From Minisyncoccota bacterium (GTDB lineage: Bacteria; Patescibacteriota; Microgenomatia; UBA1400; PJMF01), in NCBI GenBank assembly GCA_014728425.1, contig WJLO01000053.1, forward strand, positions 1 through 9,542: a stretch of DNA of 9,542 nt, in the 5' to 3' direction. The translations under genes and the position numbers were made by a program. Below, one piece after another: positions 1 through 6,834 of this stretch. A model generated the notes under the pieces. That model had not been told where the DNA came from. It saw nothing but the letters and a program-made list of their open reading frames with translations, and searched no databases. How positions within the stretch are numbered: the stretch's first letter is position 1; every line of letters begins with the position of its first letter.

Positions 1-223
1 ACTCTAAGGTGGCTAAAGCTTGTTTGAGCAGTAGCGGTGTCCCTTTCCCTCCTTGCAGTTTTCCCCTAATCAGCGCCCGTGCCCGACGACGAGCCATCTG
101 ATTTCGATATTCATCACCATCCCAATCGCCCAAGGACTCTTGAGGAACTGGTTGCTTTCCTCCTTCAGTAACTTGGAGTTCTGAATTTTGTTCTCCTGAT
201 GGTTCTTGCTCTTGTGGTGCCAT
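1..223 (-). CDS. Unrecognised protein, N-terminal 74 residues only (cut by window edge)
   Basis: An open frame starts with ATG at 223 and runs without a stop to base 1, so only the first 74 codons are visible. The peptide begins MAPQEQEPSGEQ and has a Gln/Glu/Pro-rich, probably disordered stretch to about residue 36. A basic segment rich in Arg follows (MARRRARALIRGK, residues 43-55), then a Gly/Lys-rich stretch and the start of a possible helix. There is no signal peptide or membrane span in the visible part. Hand counting gives about 52% G+C over bases 1-180, clearly above most genes in the window. AGG lies four bases upstream of the ATG, a weak Shine-Dalgarno. It is divergent from the GH18 gene. 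I do not recognise the family. Reality as a gene is supported by the open frame, the start context and the promoter-like sequence upstream. Confidence 0.7.
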   Translation of the reverse strand, partial: MAPQEQEPSGEQNSELQVTEGGKQPVPQESLGDWDGDEYRNQMARRRARALIRGKLQGGKGTPLLLKQALATLE

Positions 224-260
224 ATTACCTAAATTTAAATTATAGTTTAATAACTAAAAT

Positions 261-289
261 ATTATACAGCATTAAATAAAAATAAACAA
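261..289 (-). promoter_or_regulatory. Predicted promoter of the left-edge gene
   Basis: On the minus strand TTGTTT (289-284) is followed after exactly 17 bases by a perfect TATAAT (266-261). This predicts a start near 254 and a leader of about 30 bases. A second TATAAT (244-239) lies closer to the ATG at 223 but has no good -35 partner. Either could be used, and the region is very AT-rich, which raises the chance of accidental matches. Confidence 0.5.
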
Positions 290-314
290 AACCCTAAATT
301 CTAGTTTTTACTCA

Positions 315-323
315 TGCTATGAT
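315..323 (+). promoter_or_regulatory. Predicted extended -10 promoter of the GH18 gene, placed for a leaderless mRNA
   Basis: The sequence TGCTATGAT is an extended -10 element (TGn followed by TATGAT at 318-323). Only six bases separate it from the ATG at 330, so transcription would be expected to begin at or next to the start codon. No convincing -35 is found 16 to 18 bases upstream, which fits the extended -10 class. No Shine-Dalgarno precedes the ATG. Confidence 0.5.
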
Positions 324-329
324 ACTCTC

Positions 330-1610
330 ATGCCCACGATTTTTACTAAGCAAGTTAGAGACTTGCCTAAACCTCAAGGGAAGCGCCAACGCCGCGGTTT
401 TAAGTTTTTAACTAGTTGGAAAAATCGTTTTAAGTTCTTTACCTTAGTTTTTGTGCTATTATGCTTAAGTTTTGCTGCTACTTTATGGTATTTCTGGGAA
501 GAGCCTCTACTCTCTCCTTTGTCTTCCTTAACCACTTTTAAGTTTTTAAACACTATTACTGGAGAAAAACCCAGCCAGACCAAGATTGTTTATGGCTTTT
601 TACCTTACTGGAACTTAAACAAAGTAACCATTCAACCAGAGGTTACTCACTTGGCCTATTTTTCTCTCACTATTGGACCTGATGGCAACATCATTACCAA
701 AACCGAAAAAAACACCGCTGAGCCTGGATATCACAAGCTAGGTTCTGATCAACTTTTAGAACTCGCCAATCAAGTTGATGCTAACCAAGGTCAAGTAGAA
801 ATCGTACTCACCCAATTTGATAACAATGATATTATGAGCTTTATTACCAATGAAACCGCTCATCAAAATCTTTTAAACTCTTTAGATGCAATTTTACTAG
901 CTTACCCTATTAGTGGAGTAAATATTGATATTGAGTACACTGGCAAAATTACTGATGAACTGCGTACTAAATTAGCAACATTAATGCAAAAACTTAATCG
1001 CCATCTTGATCAACGCTACAGTCATGTGCAGCTTTCAATTGACATGTATGCCAGCGCCGCTAGTAAGCGCCAGCTTTGGGATGTATCGGCGATTGCTAAA
1101 GAAGTTGATTATGTGATTGTGATGGCCTATGATTTTCACCGCCGGTCTTCAACTCAGGCTGGACCAGTAGCCCCATTATTTGGCGGAGATGACCTATGGG
1201 ATAGTGACATTAATCAACACCTTAAGGCTTTTAGTGAACAAATGCCGCGTAGCAAAATTTTGCTTGGTATTCCTTTTTATGGTTATGGTTGGCAAACCAC
1301 CTCTCATGATTCACAGGCTCATACATACCCAGATAGCGGTTGGACTGTGAGTTTTCAAGAGGCTCAAGAAATTATTTCTCAAGGGGAGGTTCTAGGAGTA
1401 CAAGAGCACTGGCATGAAACTGCTTTAGCTCCTTACTTAACTTATACTGAAGAAGAAGAAAACTTTATAGCTTATTATGAAAATCCACGCTCGATTGCTT
1501 ATAAACTAGAATATGTGCGCCAACTAGATTTGGCTGGTATTGCTATTTGGGCTTTAGGTTATGAAGGCTCAGGTCGCGAACTCTGGGAAGTGATTGAAAA
1601 ACTTGAGTGA
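330..1610 (+). CDS. Membrane-anchored glycoside hydrolase family 18-like protein (YaaH/SleL type)
   Basis: A 426-residue protein. A basic cytoplasmic tail (residues 1-35) precedes one membrane span (about 36-56), so the catalytic domain should lie outside the cell, tethered to the membrane. The GH18 barrel covers about 84-426: a first strand VYGFLPYW (87-94), a catalytic strand SGVNIDIE (195-202), MAYDFH (265-270), GIPFYGYGW (313-321) and a final strand IAIWALGYEG (404-413). In the family motif DxxDxDxE the acid catalyst Glu (E202) and the last Asp (D200) are present, while the first two Asp are Ser195 and Asn198. Asn at the second position is familiar in spore-cortex-type members. Members cleave beta-1,4 bonds in chitin or peptidoglycan glycans, so cell-wall remodelling is the likeliest role. 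That is inference, since no LysM or other wall-binding domain is present. The gene ends convergent with the FN3 gene, 44 bases away. Confidence 0.88.
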   Translation: MPTIFTKQVRDLPKPQGKRQRRGFKFLTSWKNRFKFFTLVFVLLCLSFAATLWYFWEEPLLSPLSSLTTFKFLNTITGEKPSQTKIVYGFLPYWNLNKVTIQPEVTHLAYFSLTIGPDGNIITKTEKNTAEPGYHKLGSDQLLELANQVDANQGQVEIVLTQFDNNDIMSFITNETAHQNLLNSLDAILLAYPISGVNIDIEYTGKITDELRTKLATLMQKLNRHLDQRYSHVQLSIDMYASAASKRQLWDVSAIAKEVDYVIVMAYDFHRRSSTQAGPVAPLFGGDDLWDSDINQHLKAFSEQMPRSKILLGIPFYGYGWQTTSHDSQAHTYPDSGWTVSFQEAQEIISQGEVLGVQEHWHETALAPYLTYTEEEENFIAYYENPRSIAYKLEYVRQLDLAGIAIWALGYEGSGRELWEVIEKLE

Positions 1611-1654
1611 AAAGCCGCTAATAAAGAACCACTAAAAAAGTACAAAACCATTAA

Positions 1655-3214
1655 CTAAACTTCGTTCAACTCCAGCTCTCGTGCCAGCCACCAACTCCAC
1701 ACCCCAGTTCCAATAAAGAAGCAACCAGCAATCACTAACATCAGGGTAGTTCCTACTGAGCCAGCAGTTAACTCACCACTACTGGTGGAAACCATTGCTG
1801 ACCGAGTACTTACTCCACCCTTGCTAGAGCTTGTGGGGGTAGCAGAACCACTAGCCACCTTAGTGGTTGGTGAAGGTGTAGGACTACTAGTAGTCATAGG
1901 ATAAGGATTTCCAGAACCATAAGGCTCATCAGTTGGGTTGGTTGCCTGAGCTAATAAATTACTAGTATCTTCTACAGTAAAAGTGTAAGTTTGTTCAATT
2001 TCTTGATCAGTTTCTTCATCAGTGTAAGTATAAGTAATTGTGTGTTCCCCTGGCTCTAGTTCTTGTTTAAGATCTGCTAAGTCAAGCTCAAACTCACCAT
2101 TGGCATCAGTGATCACTGTTTCTTTAATAGTAGCCTCAGAGTGAATAGTAATCTTTACACTAGTATTAGGCGTTACCTGACCGCGAATAATTGGTTGATT
2201 AATAGTTACAGTCTGCCCAGTTGGTTTTACACCAGTTAAATTTAAAATGGCACTACCAGTACTAACCGGCTCATCAGCTTGACTACTTGCCACCTGATCA
2301 TCTAAAAGAGTGTTTAAAGAACCACCGCTGCCGGCCTGACCACTGGCCGCTGCTGAATCAGCTTGCTGACTGGCTTGAGTAGGCTCTGGAGTAGCAGAAG
2401 GCGCTGGTGTAGGGCTAGCACTAGTTTGCTGACTAGTTTTATTGGCCACAGCCTGACCAAAAGTTAAATCTTCTACTGGTTGCGTATTAGCCAAAGTCGT
2501 GCTGTAATCAATAGTTTGACTTAACTTTGTCCCTTGAACTAACAGTTGTACCTTAGTGTCATTAGTGAGAGTGTTGGCACTACCGTCTGCTTTGGGTCGC
2601 GCTTTAGACAAAGCTAAAGCCCAACTGCCTTTGGCCTTAACCAAAGCCGACATTTCTTCATAACCAGGTATGGTTAAGTAAACAATACTACCTTCTGCTG
2701 GCGTCCCTCCGCTGTTTTTTACATTGCCATAAATAGTCTTGTTAAGGCCTCCAGTAGCAGATTTTTTCAACTTTACACTAAAAGGCTGACCCTGATTATC
2801 AAAATCATTACCACTGCCCGTACCCAAAACATAGTAATAAGTTTTGCCGCTACTTAAACCGCGTACAGTAATATGATGGAGCTGATAGTTGCTAGTATTC
2901 CCAGAAAGTTGATCCCGATCATCACTAGCTTGCTTTTTTAATGAATCAGCAGCTTCACCATATTTAATATAGCCCACAGTTTTTTCATCAGTATAAAAGG
3001 AAACTGAAAAACTATTTTCTGTCACATTAGTAAGTTTGACATTTTTAGGGGTAGTTTGTGGAGTAGCTCGAGGAGCGAACACGCCAGTACCACTACCAAA
3101 CATCAACAAACCAGCAATCAAAGCTACAACCAAGATTGTCAACCCCAGCAACGTGGGGATCTGTTTTTGCAAAAGCTTTTTTTTTGTATTTGGCAGTTGT
3201 GGCATAAAAAACAT
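1655..3214 (-). CDS. FN3 and Ig-like surface protein with membrane spans at both ends
   Basis: A 519-residue protein. A short basic head precedes a membrane span (about 20-40). A fibronectin type III-like domain follows (about 55-150), starting TPKNVKLTNVTENSFSVSF and ending in the strand KTYYYVLGTG. Next is a carboxypeptidase-regulatory-like beta domain (about 158-255), a Ser/Pro/Thr/Ala/Gln linker (260-315), an Ig-like domain (about 322-416), a second Pro/Ser/Thr linker (427-480) and a C-terminal span (about 489-510) followed by charged residues. The segment before the last span (ELTAGS, 481-486) resembles a decayed sortase-type signal but lacks the LPxTG proline. The bulk is expected outside the cell, probably held to the membrane at one or both ends. 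No catalytic motif is visible, so an adhesive or structural surface role is inferred. An alternative start is the in-frame ATG at 3205; neither start has a Shine-Dalgarno. The gap to the upstream gene is 100 bases and contains its own promoter-like sequence. Confidence 0.85.
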   Translation of the reverse strand: MFFMPQLPNTKKKLLQKQIPTLLGLTILVVALIAGLLMFGSGTGVFAPRATPQTTPKNVKLTNVTENSFSVSFYTDEKTVGYIKYGEAADSLKKQASDDRDQLSGNTSNYQLHHITVRGLSSGKTYYYVLGTGSGNDFDNQGQPFSVKLKKSATGGLNKTIYGNVKNSGGTPAEGSIVYLTIPGYEEMSALVKAKGSWALALSKARPKADGSANTLTNDTKVQLLVQGTKLSQTIDYSTTLANTQPVEDLTFGQAVANKTSQQTSASPTPAPSATPEPTQASQQADSAAASGQAGSGGSLNTLLDDQVASSQADEPVSTGSAILNLTGVKPTGQTVTINQPIIRGQVTPNTSVKITIHSEATIKETVITDANGEFELDLADLKQELEPGEHTITYTYTDEETDQEIEQTYTFTVEDTSNLLAQATNPTDEPYGSGNPYPMTTSSPTPSPTTKVASGSATPTSSSKGGVSTRSAMVSTSSGELTAGSVGTTLMLVIAGCFFIGTGVWSWWLARELELNEV

Positions 3215-3215
3215 T

Positions 3216-3232
3216 GGTGTCTTTAAAACACC
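3216..3232 (-). promoter_or_regulatory. Small inverted repeat directly upstream of the FN3-gene start
   Basis: GGTGT (3216-3220) and ACACC (3228-3232) can pair as a 5-bp stem with a 7-base loop. The hairpin ends one base from the ATG at 3214 and would occupy almost the whole predicted leader. It could modulate initiation or favour the second in-frame ATG at 3205. A stem this short may also be chance. Confidence 0.3.
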
Positions 3233-3240
3233 GTATCTTC

Positions 3241-3269
3241 ATTAAAGAGAAGTTTCTCCTAATTTACAA
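3241..3269 (-). promoter_or_regulatory. Predicted promoter of the FN3-protein gene
   Basis: On the minus strand TTGTAA (3269-3264) and TTTAAT (3246-3241) are separated by exactly 17 bases. The predicted transcript starts near 3234, giving a leader of about 20 bases. This would let the FN3 gene be expressed apart from the pilN-pilO transcript upstream. The match is good but not perfect (4/6 and 5/6). Confidence 0.42.
3247..3258. repeat. 12-bp inverted repeat within the FN3 promoter spacer (possible operator)
   Basis: GAGAA, two bases, TTCTC form a perfect 5-2-5 inverted repeat. It lies wholly between the predicted -35 and -10 boxes, the classic place for a repressor or spacer-binding regulator. 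It is short, and no second copy was noticed elsewhere in the window. Confidence 0.3.
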
Positions 3270-3314
3270 GGCGAAGAAATCACGAAACTTATAATCCATT
3301 AACAATGCAGCTGT

Positions 3315-3764
3315 TTAAGGAACAACTGTGGGCGTAGGGCTGGGGGCAACAGTAGCAGAAACAGTACTCAAAGGTGCTAGGTTTAAGCCCGGACTTGGAC
3401 CTGGCTCTTGAGTAGGTGTTAGCTGATTTTCTAAAAGATCCTCATCAACTCCAATCTCAACTAAGCGCGCATTTCTGCCATCTTTGGTACTAATAATCTT
3501 ATAAATCGGAAACTCTGCTAACTCAGTTTCAGTAAAACTACGCTTGTTTTCTAGCTTACCAAGTACTTCTTGGTTAAGATTGGGGTTTAAAGGCTTGGCC
3601 AAGGTGCGCAGTTCTTTAGAAATACCTACTCGTTTTTGAGAAGTGAATAAACTGACCATAGTCCAAATAACCACAATCACTAATAAAAACATCAAGGTAA
3701 ACAACAGCTGACGGTTGCTTTTTAATCGGTTAAATTGAGCTACAAAACGATTTTGTTTTTTCAT
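3315..3764 (-). CDS. Small bitopic membrane protein following pilO (unrecognised family)
   Basis: A 149-residue protein with a basic N-terminus (1-19), one membrane span (about 20-40), a soluble segment (42-115) and a Pro/Ser/Thr tail (116-149, ending PSPTPTVVP). The soluble segment includes SFTETELAEFPIYKI (76-90) and RNARLVEIGVDEDLL (97-111), which look like a small alpha/beta fold. Its start lies 3 bases after the pilO stop with no Shine-Dalgarno, so it is surely co-transcribed and perhaps translationally coupled. It occupies the place PilP has in classical pilMNOPQ operons, but PilP is a lipoprotein and no lipobox Cys is present here; the whole protein lacks Cys. I do not recognise the family. 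A structural partner of the PilN/PilO pair is the most reasonable inference. The low-complexity tail resembles the linkers of the downstream FN3 protein. Confidence 0.75.
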   Translation of the reverse strand: MKKQNRFVAQFNRLKSNRQLLFTLMFLLVIVVIWTMVSLFTSQKRVGISKELRTLAKPLNPNLNQEVLGKLENKRSFTETELAEFPIYKIISTKDGRNARLVEIGVDEDLLENQLTPTQEPGPSPGLNLAPLSTVSATVAPSPTPTVVP

Positions 3765-3767
3765 AAA

Positions 3768-4427
3768 TTACTTTTTAAGCTGTTGATCAACATCAGTCTG
3801 TTGACCTACTCCTGGAGTAGTAAAAAAAGGCGCTTCTAAAGAGATATTAGCTTTTAACTGCTTTTGTCCTCGATTATCATCAACATTAAAAAGAATAGTG
3901 TCAACAATAAAAGTACGCTGAGTGAGCCGCAAACTTTCAACAAAATCACGAATAGACAAATAATCGCCAGTAACCACCAGCTTGATTAAAAGATTTTTAC
4001 GTTCTAAATTAGCAGCAGTTAAGTTGTCTGATTCTTTTTCTGGCGGCACTTCATTAACCATTAAACTACTAATTGCTAGGCTTTGTTCGCTAGCTAGTTT
4101 TTCAATAATCTTTAAAGTTTTAATTAATGCTGGTTTACTTGGTATAGCCTGGTCTAAGACAGGCAAACGTGACTCTACCTTTAAGTACTCACTTTGAGCA
4201 GTAGATAAAGCCGCCACTTTTTGCGAAAGCTGTTGATCAAGCTTTTTTTTATCTTCGATCTCTTTAATTAGATCAGACATAGTTAACAAAGTGGGCCGAA
4301 TAGCAAAAACAGCAAAAAAGATCACTGTACCTAAGGTTAAAAACAGTTCTAAAGAAACTTTGGCTACAGGTCGTTCATAAAAATCATTTAAAGTCTTGCT
4401 CAGCTGTTTTTTGGTTTTCTGCTTCAT
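3768..4427 (-). CDS. pilO: PilO-like type IV pilus inner-membrane protein
   Basis: A 219-residue protein with the PilO layout: a short cytoplasmic tail, one membrane span (about 27-47), a coiled coil (about 50-90) and a ferredoxin-like domain (about 98-200). The core stretch VVTGDYLSIRDFVESLRLTQRT (151-172) matches the PilO pattern of a Gly-x-Tyr strand followed by a helix and an Arg. Length is close to the usual 200-210. In known systems PilO dimerises with PilN and forms the frame linking the cytoplasmic motor parts to the outside. It starts 2 bases after the pilN stop, with no Shine-Dalgarno. No PilM, motor ATPase, PilC or secretin gene is in the window. Sequence similarity in this family is weak by nature, so the call rests on architecture and position next to a PilN-like gene. 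A GspM/GspL-like secretion role is a close alternative. Confidence 0.72.
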   Translation of the reverse strand: MKQKTKKQLSKTLNDFYERPVAKVSLELFLTLGTVIFFAVFAIRPTLLTMSDLIKEIEDKKKLDQQLSQKVAALSTAQSEYLKVESRLPVLDQAIPSKPALIKTLKIIEKLASEQSLAISSLMVNEVPPEKESDNLTAANLERKNLLIKLVVTGDYLSIRDFVESLRLTQRTFIVDTILFNVDDNRGQKQLKANISLEAPFFTTPGVGQQTDVDQQLKK

Positions 4428-4429
4428 GA

Positions 4430-5026
4430 TTATTGGGCTTTTTTAGATGTTTCTGACTCACTGATTTGACCAATTTGTTTGGTTAAAGCACTTAAACGAA
4501 AATGAAAACCAGGCTTTTTGTCGTCTTCAGTTTCAATAGTATCGATCACGATCTCAAAAAAATCTGGCGACAGCTGAATATTATTAACTAATAAGTTTAA
4601 ATCTGCTTGAGTGCGCACATTGCCTTCTAAAACCACTGAGCCTGGCTTGATTGCTAAAGTTTCCAACAATACTCCAGAAGGAGTAATCTCTTTTAAACTA
4701 GGAAAAACATCAGCAATATTGGTATATTGAGCTACTTGTTGATATTGTTCGATTTTTTTTTGAGCTAATATGAGGTTTTGCTCCAAATCACCATAAGAAC
4801 GAATAATCATCTCTTTTTGATGAATAGTTTCATTAAGATCAGTCACCTGACGATCCAAAGAAAATCGAGCTAAAAAACTCAAAATCACTACTAACTCAGT
4901 AAAAATTACCACATAACGACCCACAGACAAAGCCCATTTTAAAGATTTGCCCACTACTGTTTCAAAAAAGGGATCTTTGGGGGCCAAATTGATTTTAATA
5001 GAAAGCTGTTTTTTCTTTTTAAACAT
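4430..5026 (-). CDS. pilN: PilN-like type IV pilus inner-membrane protein
   Basis: A 198-residue protein. The cytoplasmic N-terminus carries KINLAPKDPF (11-20), the counterpart of the PilN INLLP motif that docks in the groove of PilM. It is followed by a membrane span (about 36-55), a coiled coil (about 57-100) and a ferredoxin-like domain (about 108-182), then a charged Ser/Glu/Lys tail. Order and size match PilN (about 180-200 residues). The conserved docking motif implies that a PilM-like partner exists elsewhere in the genome, since none is encoded here. It is the first gene of a three-gene block with pilO and the small bitopic protein, and has its own promoter-like sequence. GGAG lies 11 bases before the ATG, too far for a good Shine-Dalgarno. 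Confidence 0.78.
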   Translation of the reverse strand: MFKKKKQLSIKINLAPKDPFFETVVGKSLKWALSVGRYVVIFTELVVILSFLARFSLDRQVTDLNETIHQKEMIIRSYGDLEQNLILAQKKIEQYQQVAQYTNIADVFPSLKEITPSGVLLETLAIKPGSVVLEGNVRTQADLNLLVNNIQLSPDFFEIVIDTIETEDDKKPGFHFRLSALTKQIGQISESETSKKAQ

Positions 5027-5041
5027 AGGGCAGTTAACTCC

Positions 5042-5070
5042 ATCATAAAGTAGATTTGGCTAGCAAACAA
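5042..5070 (-). promoter_or_regulatory. Predicted promoter of the pilN-pilO block
   Basis: TTGTTT (5070-5065) is followed after exactly 17 bases by TATGAT (5047-5042) on the minus strand. The -35 hexamer equals that predicted for the left-edge gene and the -10 equals that of the GH18 gene. The predicted leader is about 8 bases. It lies in the 68-base gap after murJ, so the pil block can be transcribed separately from murJ. Confidence 0.5.
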
Positions 5071-5094
5071 GAGACTAGACTTGACTAAGCTTGA

Positions 5095-6786
5095 TTAAAC
5101 TTCATCACCTTCAACACTGGTTTCTACCAGCACTTCTTCTGCCTTCACCAATGGCTTGCGCCAACGACCAAATTTCTGCAGCATTGTGATCAAGTAGTTG
5201 AGCTCACGGATTTCAAACAAGGCAGCAAAATAAAGATAAACCAGCATGCCAATCGTGCCAGTAGTAATCGTTAAAGCAATTAACTCTACTGTTCTGCTGG
5301 TATCAAAAACTAGTTCATCAAAAATCCTAAAGGGTAAATATAAAAACACTGCCATTAAAAAACTTGCTGAGATCATCTTTAATTGAGGTAAGAAAAAAGC
5401 TTTACTAATAAAAGCTTGGATTTTCTGATCTAAAAAAATCATAAACAAGGCTAGTTCCACAAAAGCCACTAAAGAAGTAGTGGCAGCCAAACCTAGCACT
5501 CCATAATCAGTAAAGTTAACTAGCAGCCAACCAGCTACCAAATAAACACTCACTGATACCACAGTAATCATAAAAGGAGTTTTTGTATCTTTTAAAGCAT
5601 GAAAAGTTCTAATTAAAAGCTGCACCATAGCTTGAGCAGCAATCGAGATCGAGATCAGGGCTACTACCCGACCAGTAATAATAGTATGGCTCCAAGCAAA
5701 GTTATGAGTGCCAAACACCAAACGCACAATTGGCACCCGCAAGATTAATAACAATACTGAAGCTGGTAAAGCTAGGAATGAAATTTGGTGCAATGACTGT
5801 AAAACTAACTCTTTAAATTTTTGTTGATTAAAATCTGCTGATTCAGCTGCAAAAAAAGGCAATGAAGCCTGGCTAATAGGTACACCAAATAAGCGAATGG
5901 GGATAGTCATTAATCGTAAACCCAAGCGAATAATTACAAAACTTAAATTACCAATACTAGTAGCTAAAAAACCCAAGGCTAAATTCTGTAACTCTGTCAC
6001 TGCTAAAGTTAACACTCGTGGAGGAATGAGTCTAAACATCTCTCGCACTCCTGGCAAACGCCAGTTAAAAGATAAATGAAAACGAAAACCTAGTTTCCAC
6101 GCCAATGGCAACTGAGCAGCCATGTGTAAAAAAGCACCGATGATCACTCCTAAGCCAGCTGCGTAAATCCCCAAACTACCAGCAAATAGCCAGACTCCTA
6201 AAATAATACCCAAATTATACAAAACTGGAGCAATAGCCGGCATAATAAAACGCTGATAAGACTGCAAAATACCTGTTAAAAAATTAGAAATAGCAAAAAA
6301 GAACTGGGCAATCAACATAATTCTAGTAAGATTAGCAGTAATTTGAATCTGTTCAGTGGCAAACTCTGCACCAGTACGCCAGGCAGTTAAAGGTTGAGCA
6401 ATTAAAAACACTCCTACTGAAACCAGCAAAAAAATTAACAGCAACACATTCATGACCACTGCGCTGACTTGAAAAGCTTTAGTTTGATCTTTTTTCTTTA
6501 AAGCAGTAAAAACCGGGATAAAAGCAGCTGACAGTGCTCCTAAAACAATTAATTGAAACAACATATCTGGAATTTGAAAAGCTACTTGAAAAGCCTCATA
6601 AGCCTGTTGCCCGGCTACACTAGAAAAAAACGAAGCAATTAAAAAACGTTCTCGCAACAATCCTGCCAGAGAAGAAACCACATTAGCCACTGTAATAATT
6701 GCTGCTGCTGATAAAATCGAGGTTTGTTGACGTTCTAGCCACTTGTTAGTATTAAAAACCAATAATTTAGGAAGCTTGAAAAACAT
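5095..6786 (-). CDS. murJ: Lipid II flippase MurJ (MviN family)
   Basis: A 563-residue polytopic protein, roughly 14 membrane spans, of the MOP exporter superfamily. MurJ moves lipid II from the inner to the outer leaflet so that peptidoglycan can be built outside. Family marks are the first helix ending in LLRER (43-47), YEAFQVAFQIPDM (63-75), GALSAAFIPVF (83-93), and GILQSYQRFIMPAIAPVLYN (172-191). It is about 50 residues longer than the E. coli protein (511), through an extra N-terminal stretch of about 20 residues and a charged C-terminal tail ending VETSVEGDEV. By eye, E. coli Asp39 corresponds to Glu64, and the Arg52-Arg53 pair corresponds to Phe77-Gln78. The start at 6786 is chosen because a -10 hexamer sits six bases upstream; no Shine-Dalgarno is present. 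It lies 48 bases after the 148-residue gene and 68 before pilN. Its presence implies a peptidoglycan wall. Confidence 0.93.
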   Translation of the reverse strand: MFFKLPKLLVFNTNKWLERQQTSILSAAAIITVANVVSSLAGLLRERFLIASFFSSVAGQQAYEAFQVAFQIPDMLFQLIVLGALSAAFIPVFTALKKKDQTKAFQVSAVVMNVLLLIFLLVSVGVFLIAQPLTAWRTGAEFATEQIQITANLTRIMLIAQFFFAISNFLTGILQSYQRFIMPAIAPVLYNLGIILGVWLFAGSLGIYAAGLGVIIGAFLHMAAQLPLAWKLGFRFHLSFNWRLPGVREMFRLIPPRVLTLAVTELQNLALGFLATSIGNLSFVIIRLGLRLMTIPIRLFGVPISQASLPFFAAESADFNQQKFKELVLQSLHQISFLALPASVLLLILRVPIVRLVFGTHNFAWSHTIITGRVVALISISIAAQAMVQLLIRTFHALKDTKTPFMITVVSVSVYLVAGWLLVNFTDYGVLGLAATTSLVAFVELALFMIFLDQKIQAFISKAFFLPQLKMISASFLMAVFLYLPFRIFDELVFDTSRTVELIALTITTGTIGMLVYLYFAALFEIRELNYLITMLQKFGRWRKPLVKAEEVLVETSVEGDEV

Positions 6787-6792
6787 ATCGCT

Positions 6793-6798
6793 ATTGTA
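6793..6798 (-). promoter_or_regulatory. Predicted -10 element of murJ, placed for a leaderless mRNA
   Basis: TACAAT (6798-6793) on the minus strand matches the -10 consensus in 5 of 6 positions and ends six bases before the murJ ATG. The expected start of transcription is at the start codon. The -35 region at 17 bases (TAGCCT) is weak, so this call depends partly on the same arrangement being seen at three other genes. Confidence 0.4.
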
Positions 6799-6834
6799 AC
6801 GAATTTGTAGATTTGAGGCTAGAGCTTTGAGGAG

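Noticed and set aside
1611..1654. Bidirectional terminator between the convergent GH18 and FN3 genes.
   Set aside because: No stem of useful length was found in the 44 bases.
3777..4240. 14-base exact repeat (AAGCTGTTGATCAA) at 3777-3790 and 4227-4240.
   Set aside because: Both copies encode Asp-Gln-Gln-Leu within pilO, in the coiled coil and at the C-terminus; coincidence of coding is enough.
5071..5094. Repeated CTTGA elements between murJ and pilN as a binding site or terminator.
   Set aside because: The copies are only 5 bases long, irregular, and form no stem.
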